The notes below the pieces were generated by a model that saw only the letters and a list, made by a program, of their open reading frames with translations, was not told the origin of the DNA and ran no database searches. Shown here piece by piece: positions 1-5,506 of a stretch of 8,749 nucleotides of DNA (positions are counted from its first letter, which is position 1; each line of letters opens with the position of its first letter). The stretch lies in the NCBI GenBank assembly GCA_022798035.1, contig JAAWLS010000076.1, positions 1-8,749 of the forward strand, read 5' to 3'. This DNA is from Lachnospiraceae bacterium. Lineage in GTDB: Bacteria; Bacillota; Clostridia; Lachnospirales; Lachnospiraceae. Both the position numbers and the translations under genes were made by a program.

Positions 1-16
1 CCCTCAATCTTGAGGG
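1..16. repeat. short inverted repeat at window edge
   Basis: CCCTCAA (1-7) is the reverse complement of TTGAGGG (10-16), so this can fold as a small hairpin, realistically five pairs around a six-base loop. The element is cut by the window edge and no T-tract is visible, so its role cannot be judged. It lies in non-coding sequence beyond the terminator of the flavoprotein gene. Confidence 0.3.
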
Positions 17-39
17 GATTGCACACTTTGACGCGCCGA

Positions 40-72
40 GCACAATTGCGAAGCAATATTTTCTTCTTGTGC
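40..72. repeat. nested weak inverted repeats
   Basis: GCACAA (40-45) pairs with TTGTGC (67-72). Inside it, ATTGC (45-49; AATTGC counting A44) pairs with GCAAT (53-57) around a GAA loop. The two stems share one base, so they are partly exclusive. There is no open reading frame or promoter with support here; I see only weak secondary structure. Confidence 0.25.
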
Positions 73-86
73 GAGTGCGCATATTA

Positions 87-132
87 TTTTTATCTTATAA
101 GAAATCCAGAGGAATTTCCTATAAGATAAAAA
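87..132. repeat. long AT-rich imperfect inverted repeat
   Basis: Bases 87-105 pair with 114-132 over 19 positions with a single mismatch (100 against 119) around an eight-base loop. In RNA made from the minus strand the mismatch becomes a tolerated G-U pair. The stem ends in A on the 3' side for both strands, so it is not itself an intrinsic terminator. Its outer arm overlaps the T-tract of the terminator at 128-158. It could be an operator, a 3'-end stabilising hairpin or the remnant of a small repeat; nothing decides between these. Confidence 0.55.
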
Positions 133-158
133 AGAATCCTGCAAAACAGGATTCCTTT
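128..158 (-). terminator. intrinsic terminator of the flavoprotein gene
   Basis: Read on the minus strand, GAATCCTG (154-147), a TTTTG loop (146-142) and CAGGATTC (141-134) form a perfect eight-pair stem, followed at once by six T (133-128). The A-rich bases before the stem (158-155) can extend the pairing into the T-tract. This is the textbook form of a Rho-independent terminator. It lies about 100 nt after the stop codon of the flavoprotein gene. On the plus strand the tail is CCTTTCT, so weak bidirectional use is possible. Confidence 0.8.
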
Positions 159-170
159 CTCTCCAATATT

Positions 171-256
171 CATTGTATAATGTTGGGGTCAAAAGGTCGT
201 GTATGGCATGCTTGCATGCCAATACACGACCTTTTAACCCTGGTATCATTGTATTA
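171..256. repeat. pair of short direct repeats flanking a hairpin
   Basis: CATTGTATAA (171-180) and CATTGTATTA (247-256) match at nine of ten positions and bracket the hairpin at 185-241. The right copy contains the stop codon of the flavoprotein gene (TAA on the minus strand, 256-254). The arrangement resembles a target-site duplication around a small inserted palindromic element, but ten AT-rich bases could also match by chance. Confidence 0.4.
185..241. repeat. long intergenic hairpin element
   Basis: Bases 191-204 are the perfect reverse complement of 222-235 (14 pairs). After one bulged A (221) the stem continues with GGCATGC (205-211) against GCATGCC (214-220). Outside, after a C/A mismatch, GGGT (186-189) pairs with ACCC (237-240). 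The element lies 13 nt beyond the flavoprotein stop codon. Both strands end the main stem in CCTTTT, so it might give weak termination in either direction, but a free T-tract is missing and the real terminator is farther downstream. It may be a dispersed palindromic repeat or an mRNA 3'-end stabiliser. See 3125-3183 for a second hairpin with a related apex. Confidence 0.7.
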
Positions 257-2980
257 GTTATCTTTTCTGCCAAACATAATCTTAAATTTACGCTTCATCG
301 CATAGGGCAGAATTGCTTTCATTTTGTCCTCTGTCTTAACCATCCTGCTGCACTCTGGATTCTCACGATACAGACGGATAGCGTCAAACTCGCATTTGGT
401 GGTACAGACGCCGCAGCCGATACACTTGTTGGTATCTACCACGGAAGCACCGCAGCCAAGGCAGCGGGCTGTCTCAATCTTAATCTGCTCCTCCGTAAAT
501 GTCTTGTGAGCATCCCGGAAGGATTTCTTGTGGTCAATGGATTCGTCCATGCCAGGAATCTGACGGGAAGAATTATCATAATTTTCCAAAACAAGATTCT
601 CTTTGTCCAGTTCAATAAACTGACGTCTGTTGCGGCCCACCGTCATGCTGGTGTGAGGTTGTACAAACCGGTGAATAGATACTGCCCCTTCTTTTCCTGC
701 CGCGATAGCGTCAATGGCGAATTTCGGTCCGGTATATACGTCTCCGCCTACAAAGATATCCGGCTGAGCAGTCTGATACGTCAATTCATCTGCCACAGCG
801 CCGTTGCCCCGGCCCAGTTCAACCTTGGAGCCTTCCAAAAGATTTCCCCACTCAATGCTCTGTCCAATACTCAAGAATACGTGCTCGCATTCTACGGTAA
901 TACAGTCATTCTCGTCATAGGAAGGATTGAATCGTCCGCTCTCGTCATAAAGGGAAAGACATTTCTTCAGCACAATTCCTTTTACTTTTCCATTCTCCGT
1001 CAAAATTTCCTTTGGTCCCCAGCCGCAGTTGATTTCCACATTTTCTTCTTCTGCTTCCATAATCTCTTCTTTGGATGCAGGCATCTGCTCTCTGGCCTCC
1101 AGACAGTACATAGACACATGTTCCGCACCGCAGCGTCCGCTGGAACGTGCCACGTCAATAGCCACATTTCCGCCGCCGATTACCACTGCTCTGCCTTCCA
1201 CTTTGTGGTTCTCATTGCCGCCTACCATCCGCAGGAAATCCACTGCTGTCATAACATTCTGGGCATCTTCTCCCGGAATGCCTGCCTTTCTGCCGCCCTG
1301 ACAGCCGATGGCAATATAGAATGCCTGATAGCCCTGACTGCGCAGCTCATCCAACGTAATGTCTTTACCTACTTCTACGTTGCAGCGGATATCCACGCCG
1401 AGTTCGCGAATCACATCCACCTCGGCAGCTACCACATCTTTTTCCAGCTTGTAGGATGGAATGCCGTAAACCAGCATACCCCCGGGAACTTCATTCTTTT
1501 CAAATACGGTAGGCTTATATCCCTTAGTTGCCAGATAATAAGCACAGGAAAGTCCTGCCGGGCCTCCGCCGATAATGGCAATCTTCTGAGGAAATGTTCC
1601 CCGGTTAGAAGGCTGAACAATTGGCGGAATATAGCGGTGCTCTGCTTTCAAATCCTGCTGAGCAATAAATTTCTTTACTTCATCAATGGCTACCGCCTGG
1701 TCTACCGTGCCGCGGGTGCAGGCGTCCTCACAGCGGCGGTTGCAGATTCGTCCGCAGACTGCCGGGAAAGGATTCTCTTTCTTAATCAGAGCCAATGCAT
1801 CGCGGTAACGTCCCTGTGCGGCCATTTTCAGATAGCCCTGTACCGCAATGTGGGCCGGACAAGCTGTCTTACAGGGAGCGGTTCCCGTATCATAACAGTT
1901 GATTCTGTTCTTGTCCCGATAATCTTCATCCCATTTCTCCGGTCCCCATTTCGCTCTGTCAGGCAGCTCCTGTTTGGGATAAGTAATGGGACCGTCCTTG
2001 GTGCAGAGCTTCTGTCCCAGTTTCACAGCTCCTGCTGGGCAGTATTCTACACATCTTCCGCAGGCCACGCAGTCCTCTTCTGTCACTCTTGCCACATAGG
2101 CAGACCTTGACATATTCGGGGTATTGAACAGCTGAGAAGTCCGCAGCGCATTGCAGATATTTACGTTGCAGTTGCAGATAGCAAAAATCTTGTTTTCACC
2201 GTCAATATTGGTAATCTGATGTACAAATCCATTGTCTTCTGCGTGTTTCAGAATCCGAAGCGCTTCATCGTAATCTATGTAATGTCCTTTTTTTGTTTCC
2301 ACCAGATAGTCAGCCATATCTCCCACGCCGATACACCAATCTTCCGGGTCGTCTCCGCAGCCTTCCTCCAGCACCGCTCTGGACATACGGCAGGAACAAG
2401 GGCTTGCCGCATATTTTCCTTCATATTTCTTCAGCCAGTGTGAGATATGTTCCACATCTGCCGAGTGATTCTCTGTCTCAATCGCTTTCTCCACTGGAAT
2501 AACATGCATTCCGATTCCCGCACCTCCTGGAGGCACCATAGGAGTCACTTTTTCCAACGGCAGACGGGTCATTCGTTCAAAGAAACTGGCAACTTCCGGA
2601 TGTTCCTCTAATGTCTCTTTGCGCATATTTACAAATTCAGCGCTTCCAGGTACAAACAACGGCAAAATATACTGTTTCTCATGTTTGGGATTCTCCCAAT
2701 TATATTCCAACAAACCTACATAACTCATGTCATACAACAGTTTTTCCAAAGATTCTGCATCTTTGCCTGTGACACTCACCAACTGCTCCAGCGTCATAGG
2801 TTTGCGCACTTTCATCTTCAGTGCAACCTCCGCCATCTCGTCTGTGACAACAGCGTCCAATCCCCAGTATTCTGGGTCGTCAATGGTGACTTTGTGCCCA
2901 ATTCGGTCTGTAATCATCTGGCCTAATTTCAGAATGTTCTCCCGGGGAGTTCTTCCCTTAGGCGGTTCATAAATTTTCAT
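254..2980 (-). CDS. multi-[4Fe-4S] FAD/NAD(P)H oxidoreductase, GltD-like
   Basis: The 908-residue product is predicted to be a cytoplasmic electron-transfer flavoprotein. Residues ~45-100 look like a winged helix. Residues ~190-280 hold a cysteine-rich region (C195, C197, C208, C216, C269, C271, C276). A ferredoxin motif follows (C304, C307, C310, C314). Then comes the Fer4-type domain seen before GltD and dihydropyrimidine dehydrogenase flavin domains (C362, C370, C374, C409, C413, C417, C421). FAD binding is at GGGPAGL (471-477) with acidic E494, NAD(P)H binding at GGGN (602-605), and the second FAD motif at GGD (745-747). The C-terminus adds C840, C843 and a ferredoxin CxxCxxCxxxC (C853-C863). 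GltD subunits are about 450-500 residues, so both ends are extensions; no glutamate synthase large subunit is adjacent. The ATG is preceded by AAGGAG and AGGA ribosome-site candidates. The oxidoreductase class is well supported; the partner and pathway are unknown. Confidence 0.9.
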   Translation of the reverse strand: MKIYEPPKGRTPRENILKLGQMITDRIGHKVTIDDPEYWGLDAVVTDEMAEVALKMKVRKPMTLEQLVSVTGKDAESLEKLLYDMSYVGLLEYNWENPKHEKQYILPLFVPGSAEFVNMRKETLEEHPEVASFFERMTRLPLEKVTPMVPPGGAGIGMHVIPVEKAIETENHSADVEHISHWLKKYEGKYAASPCSCRMSRAVLEEGCGDDPEDWCIGVGDMADYLVETKKGHYIDYDEALRILKHAEDNGFVHQITNIDGENKIFAICNCNVNICNALRTSQLFNTPNMSRSAYVARVTEEDCVACGRCVEYCPAGAVKLGQKLCTKDGPITYPKQELPDRAKWGPEKWDEDYRDKNRINCYDTGTAPCKTACPAHIAVQGYLKMAAQGRYRDALALIKKENPFPAVCGRICNRRCEDACTRGTVDQAVAIDEVKKFIAQQDLKAEHRYIPPIVQPSNRGTFPQKIAIIGGGPAGLSCAYYLATKGYKPTVFEKNEVPGGMLVYGIPSYKLEKDVVAAEVDVIRELGVDIRCNVEVGKDITLDELRSQGYQAFYIAIGCQGGRKAGIPGEDAQNVMTAVDFLRMVGGNENHKVEGRAVVIGGGNVAIDVARSSGRCGAEHVSMYCLEAREQMPASKEEIMEAEEENVEINCGWGPKEILTENGKVKGIVLKKCLSLYDESGRFNPSYDENDCITVECEHVFLSIGQSIEWGNLLEGSKVELGRGNGAVADELTYQTAQPDIFVGGDVYTGPKFAIDAIAAGKEGAVSIHRFVQPHTSMTVGRNRRQFIELDKENLVLENYDNSSRQIPGMDESIDHKKSFRDAHKTFTEEQIKIETARCLGCGASVVDTNKCIGCGVCTTKCEFDAIRLYRENPECSRMVKTEDKMKAILPYAMKRKFKIMFGRKDN

Positions 2981-3027
2981 CTTCCTGTGTTCTCCTTCCT
3001 AAATTCCATTCGACACATTCAATATCT

Positions 3028-3037
3028 GCCGTACGGC
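3028..3037. promoter_or_regulatory. 10-bp perfect palindrome in flavoprotein leader
   Basis: GCCGTACGGC is a perfect ten-base palindrome. It would lie at about +11 to +20 relative to a transcript from the nearer extended -10 element (3055-3063), a position where a bound repressor could block transcription. The upstream copy of the duplicated segment has GCGCACTGC at the matching place and lacks the symmetry. An operator role is inference only. Confidence 0.3.
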
Positions 3038-3054
3038 TCATTGCTTCTGGGTAT

Positions 3055-3063
3055 ATTATAACA
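3055..3063 (-). promoter_or_regulatory. extended -10 promoter, proximal, for flavoprotein gene
   Basis: On the minus strand 3063-3055 reads TGTTATAAT, a consensus TG-n-TATAAT extended -10 element. At 17-bp spacing the -35 position (3083-3078, CCGAGT) does not resemble TTGACA, so activity would depend on the extended -10. Transcription would start near 3048 and leave a leader of about 68 nt before the ATG at 2980. Confidence 0.5.
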
Positions 3064-3124
3064 TGACCGCAGTGCACACTCGGAAAACCTTCGGTTTCCC
3101 TCGCTCGCGGGCATTCGCCCTATC

Positions 3125-3183
3125 CCTGCAATAGAGAGGACAGCACTGCCTGCAAGCAGGCGTTCTGTCCTCTCTATTGCAGG
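3125..3183. repeat. long perfect intergenic hairpin with inner hairpin
   Basis: Bases 3125-3143 and 3165-3183 are perfect reverse complements over 19 bp. Between them GCCTGC (3148-3153) pairs with GCAGGC (3156-3161), giving a second stem at the tip after a small internal loop. No T-tract follows on either strand, so this is not an intrinsic terminator. It lies between deoB and the flavoprotein gene, inside the direct repeats at 3036-3065 and 3190-3219. A transcript from the distal promoter (3209-3237) would carry it in the flavoprotein leader. Its apex resembles that of the hairpin at 185-241. Confidence 0.75.
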
Positions 3184-3208
3184 CGCACTGCTCATTGTTT
3201 TCACGTAC

Positions 3209-3237
3209 ATTATAACATGCAGAAAAGATTCTGCCTA
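3209..3237 (-). promoter_or_regulatory. extended -10 promoter, distal, with inverted repeat in spacer
   Basis: On the minus strand, TAGGCA (3237-3232, four of six matches to TTGACA), a 17-bp spacer and TATAAT (3214-3209) preceded by TGT form a plausible vegetative promoter. The spacer region holds GCAGAA (3219-3224) and TTCTGC (3229-3234), a six-pair inverted repeat with a four-base centre that could be an operator. The transcript would have a leader of about 220 nt containing the long hairpin at 3125-3183. Confidence 0.5.
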
Positions 3238-3275
3238 TGAATAAGTTGCCGCTGTTTTACATTACATTAGGATTG

Positions 3276-4433
3276 TCAAAATCTTAGCATACTCTCCCCT
3301 GCAATTTTTTTCTCAATACCGAAATAAGCCAGCACCGTCGCCGCAATATCCGCAAACGTGGGTCTTGTGCCCAGATTTTTCCCGGCCGAAATTGGCTGTC
3401 CATACATCACAAAAGGGGTGTACTCTCTGGAATGGTCGGTAGAGGGAGTGGAGGGGTCGCATCCATGGTCCGCCGTAATCATCAAAATATCTTCTTCTCT
3501 CAGTTTTGAGAGAATCTCCGGAAGCCGTTCATCAAAATAAGTCAGTGCTTTGGCATATCCATCCACATCATTCCGGTGGCCGTACAACATGTCATAATCC
3601 ACCAGGTTGACAAAGCAGAGACCCTCGAAATCCCGCTCCATCCATCTAAGCATCTTGTCAATTCCATCGGCGTTTCCTGTGGTCCGTACAGAATCCGTCA
3701 CGCTCTTTCCGGCGAAAATATCATAAATCTTCCCCACTGCCAGAACTTCTCTTCCCGTCTCTTTCAGCTGGTCCAACATCGTTACGCCAGGAGGCTCCAG
3801 GGAGAAATCATGGCGTCTGGCTGTCCGTTTGAAATTCCCCGGCTCTCCCTCAAAAGGCCTTGCAATCACCCGGCCTACGCCGTGTTCTCCCGTCAGGATA
3901 TCTCTGGCAATTTGGCAGTATTCATACAAAGTTTCCACCGGAACAATATCTTCATGGGCCGCTATCTGAAATACAGAGTCCGCAGATGTATAGACAATCA
4001 AATTTCCTGTCTCCATGTGCTCTTTTCCGTAGTCTTTGATAACCTCTGTCCCCGAATACGGGCGGTTGCAGAGAACGCCTCTCCCTGTTTTCCTGGAAAA
4101 TTCCCGCAGAATTTCTTCCGGAAATCCATGGGGATAAGTGGGAAGCGGCGCCTTTGAGATGACTCCCGCAATCTCCCAGTGTCCAATGGTAGTGTCCTTG
4201 CCCTGGGAAGCCTCTGTCATTCTGGCAAAAGCGCCCAGGGGAGCTTCCCCGCGCTCCCCAATGTTCACCCCGTCAATATGAAACAGTCCCAGCCTGCCCA
4301 TATTGGGCATGGCAAAATACTTACTCCTGGAAGCTGCCTTAAGGGTGTTGCTTCCCTCGTCTCCAAAGGCTGCTGCATCTGGCATTTCCCCTATTCCCAC
4401 GCTGTCCAGCACAATCAAAAATACTCGTTTCAT
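3276..4433 (-). CDS. deoB: phosphopentomutase
   Basis: This cytoplasmic enzyme interconverts ribose-1-phosphate and ribose-5-phosphate, and the deoxy forms, linking nucleoside breakdown to the pentose phosphate pathway. The 385-residue product is of normal length for this alkaline phosphatase superfamily member. By comparison with the Bacillus cereus enzyme, the two-manganese site is complete: D10 (in LDSVGIGEMPDA), D281 and H286 (DYDMLYGHR), D322 and H323 (ADHG), and H334 (DHSRE). The phosphorylated threonine lies in GKDTTIGHWE (T81 or T82). I chose the ATG at 4433 because AGGAGG (4444-4439) stands five bases before it and because homologues begin close to MKR; an in-frame ATG at 4475 would add 14 unlikely residues. 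It has its own promoter (4503-4531). No other deo or nucleoside phosphorylase gene is in view, and no clear terminator follows the stop codon. Confidence 0.96.
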   Translation of the reverse strand: MKRVFLIVLDSVGIGEMPDAAAFGDEGSNTLKAASRSKYFAMPNMGRLGLFHIDGVNIGERGEAPLGAFARMTEASQGKDTTIGHWEIAGVISKAPLPTYPHGFPEEILREFSRKTGRGVLCNRPYSGTEVIKDYGKEHMETGNLIVYTSADSVFQIAAHEDIVPVETLYEYCQIARDILTGEHGVGRVIARPFEGEPGNFKRTARRHDFSLEPPGVTMLDQLKETGREVLAVGKIYDIFAGKSVTDSVRTTGNADGIDKMLRWMERDFEGLCFVNLVDYDMLYGHRNDVDGYAKALTYFDERLPEILSKLREEDILMITADHGCDPSTPSTDHSREYTPFVMYGQPISAGKNLGTRPTFADIAATVLAYFGIEKKIAGESMLRF

Positions 4434-4502
4434 TTTCTCCTCCTGTACGCCCATTTTTTGTAACAGTTCAAACAAACTGACCTGCTGCTATTCTTTCTCT
4501 CT

Positions 4503-4531
4503 ATCATAGTACCTTTTCCTGCTCTGTGCAA
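4503..4531 (-). promoter_or_regulatory. sigma-A-type promoter of deoB
   Basis: On the minus strand TTGCAC (4531-4526), a 17-bp spacer (4525-4509) and TATGAT (4508-4503) give five of six matches to TTGACA if the A/C order is ignored, four if not, and five of six to TATAAT, at ideal spacing. Transcription would start near 4496, about 63 nt before the deoB ATG. It indicates that deoB can be expressed in vegetative cells, independently of the sporulation cluster upstream. Confidence 0.65.
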
Positions 4532-4546
4532 GCAGCTTTCCATTTA

Positions 4547-4608
4547 GTACTTTCTTCCAGCTTTTTCTCTGGTACTTTCTTTCAGCCTTTTCTCTGGCGC
4601 TTCTTTCA
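4547..4608. repeat. 25-bp tandem repeat, about 2.5 copies
   Basis: Copy one (4547-4571) and copy two (4572-4596) begin GTACTTTCTT and end TTTTCTCTG; they differ at two positions. A partial, more diverged copy follows at 4597-4608. The unit is not a multiple of three and lies directly after the spoIIIAH stop codon, so it is not coding. It fills most of the space where a terminator for the spoIIIA operon would be expected; no GC-rich stem with a T-tract is present. It may be slippage-generated filler or repeated binding sites. Confidence 0.75.
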
Positions 4609-4618
4609 AATTATGTAC

Positions 4619-5491
4619 CTATTCCTCTGTAGTTCCATTCTCTGTGGTTCCAGCATTGTCATTTCCTGCATCTCCTGTATTTCCGTCTCCTGCAGTTCCT
4701 GCCGCTCCATCTCCTGCGGCTCCCTCATGTGTGCTTCCCCCGCCTGCATTTTCGCCTGTGGCATTTCCAGTTCCTGCGTCTGTGCCTCCTGCGGTGTCAG
4801 AGGAAGTCTGAATCGGAGTGATAATAATATGCTCTGCCTCCACGTTTGTCTTTCTCTTAACGATATCTTCAATCTGCGCCCGCTTTGCGTCGGTGACTTC
4901 TCCCATATTCAATACCACGTCCGCATTGCCGTCAGTAATGCTCACCACCACATCCGTAAATCCTTTTGCCTGCAGCAGCATTTCTGCAGCGGCTTCCCGC
5001 TCTGCCACATCCGTCATGCTAATCATGGCATTGATGGCATCCTGCTTCTGCTCCTCGGAAATGGCCGTATTGTTGATAATTTCCAAAAGAGACGCCTTAT
5101 TCTGAGAACGCACCTGCTCTCGGTTCAGTTTCACTTCTGATGCAAAATCCACATTGTTGATATTTGTGCTGGTAAGTACTGCCTCTCCTGGATTTTCCAC
5201 TCCATCGTTCTGTCCGTTTGCCTTTGCAATTTCCTCTCCTGTCTGCACTCCCAACGCTGCATCCTGGGTGTCTGAAGTATCCTCTTTTGCCTCTGTATCT
5301 GTAAAAATGTCCTCTGCGCTGTACATATCTTCGTCGGATATTTCATATGTAGATTTTTTTGTGTCTGTACTGGCCTCTTTGGCCAAATCGCTGTCTTTCT
5401 GGCTTCCAGTATACTGCAAGTAACCTGCAACAGCAATCATAAGAGCCAGCGCCGTAATAATAATCTGGTTCTTTTTAAATACTTTTTTCAA
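4619..5491 (-). CDS. spoIIIAH: stage III sporulation protein AH
   Basis: This mother-cell membrane protein reaches into the space between mother cell and forespore and binds forespore SpoIIQ to close the channel. Residues 8-26 form the single membrane segment. Residues ~30-110 are an acidic, polar linker. Residues ~115-226 are the ring-building domain, with the family-like stretch EREAAAEMLLQAKGF and a following beta segment (VVVSITDGNADVVL). The product has 290 residues against 218 in B. subtilis; the linker is longer, and residues ~229-290 form a Gly/Ala/Thr/Asp/Asn-rich low-complexity tail. The start is TTG (5491-5489), chosen because AGGAGG (5505-5500) stands eight bases before it and the MKKVFKKN start leads straight into the membrane helix. 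It is the last spoIIIA gene, 15 nt after spoIIIAG; the AG stop codon TGA almost abuts the AH ribosome site. Confidence 0.93.
   Translation of the reverse strand: MKKVFKKNQIIITALALMIAVAGYLQYTGSQKDSDLAKEASTDTKKSTYEISDEDMYSAEDIFTDTEAKEDTSDTQDAALGVQTGEEIAKANGQNDGVENPGEAVLTSTNINNVDFASEVKLNREQVRSQNKASLLEIINNTAISEEQKQDAINAMISMTDVAEREAAAEMLLQAKGFTDVVVSITDGNADVVLNMGEVTDAKRAQIEDIVKRKTNVEAEHIIITPIQTSSDTAGGTDAGTGNATGENAGGGSTHEGAAGDGAAGTAGDGNTGDAGNDNAGTTENGTTEE
4622..4807. repeat. low-complexity codon repeats encoding the SpoIIIAH tail
   Basis: Read on the minus strand, this stretch repeats GCAGGAGAT-like nonamers and GGA/GCN codons (for example GCAGGAACT, GCAGGAGAC, ACAGGAGAT, GCAGGAAAT). It encodes mixtures of GDG, GTAGDG and AGND blocks. 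Such arrays are prone to slippage, so tail length may vary between strains. Confidence 0.6.
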
Positions 5492-5499
5492 AATTGAGC

Positions 5500-5505
5500 C
5501 CTCCT
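5500..5505 (-). promoter_or_regulatory. ribosome binding site deciding the TTG start of spoIIIAH
   Basis: A consensus AGGAGG on the minus strand (5505-5500) lies one base after the spoIIIAG stop codon and eight bases before the TTG at 5491. No ATG or GTG with comparable spacing gives a product with an intact membrane segment, so the weaker start codon is accepted. Confidence 0.8.
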
Positions 5506-5506
5506 G

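Larger units (their letters stand above)
3036..3219. repeat. imperfect 30-bp direct repeat, 154 bp apart
   Basis: Bases 3036-3065 and 3190-3219 both start GCTCATTG and end ATTATAACATG; 24 of 30 positions match without gaps. Each copy carries, on the minus strand, the extended -10 promoter TGTTATAAT. The copies bracket the long hairpin at 3125-3183 and smaller hairpin-prone stretches at 3082-3099 and 3109-3120. The layout could be a promoter duplication or a small mobile or dispersed repeat unit that brought a second promoter copy with it. Confidence 0.6.

Noticed and set aside
4..273. Minus-strand open frame of 89 codons across the downstream region
   Set aside because: It begins inside the end of the flavoprotein gene and translates through the hairpin and the terminator; the peptide simply reflects the inverted repeats.
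173..2110. Long plus-strand open frame of 645 codons
   Set aside because: It lies antisense to the flavoprotein gene, whose cysteine and nucleotide-binding motifs are unmistakable. The plus-strand product has no recognisable domain, and its first part covers the intergenic hairpin.
3125..3183. Intrinsic terminator after deoB
   Set aside because: The stem is long and stable, but neither strand has a following T-tract and it lies about 90 nt beyond the stop codon.
3019..3210. 63-codon minus-strand frame between deoB and the flavoprotein gene
   Set aside because: It is made mostly of the long hairpin and the repeat segments and lacks a ribosome site; more likely a dispersed non-coding repeat than a gene.
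3576..4157. 193-codon plus-strand frame antisense to deoB
   Set aside because: The deoB frame has all catalytic and metal-binding residues; the antisense product shows no motif and no ribosome site stands out.
4434..4475. Upstream ATG extending deoB by 14 codons
   Set aside because: The ATG at 4433 has a consensus AGGAGG five bases before it and fits homologue N-termini; the extension covers that ribosome site.
4527..4534. Third copy of TGCAAGCA, the core shared by the two hairpin tips
   Set aside because: It overlaps the -35 element of the deoB promoter and has no long flanking stem; one extra 8-base match in this length is easily chance.
4606..4872. 88-codon Gln/Glu-rich minus-strand frame inside spoIIIAH
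   Set aside because: It is the repeat-encoded tail of SpoIIIAH read in another frame.
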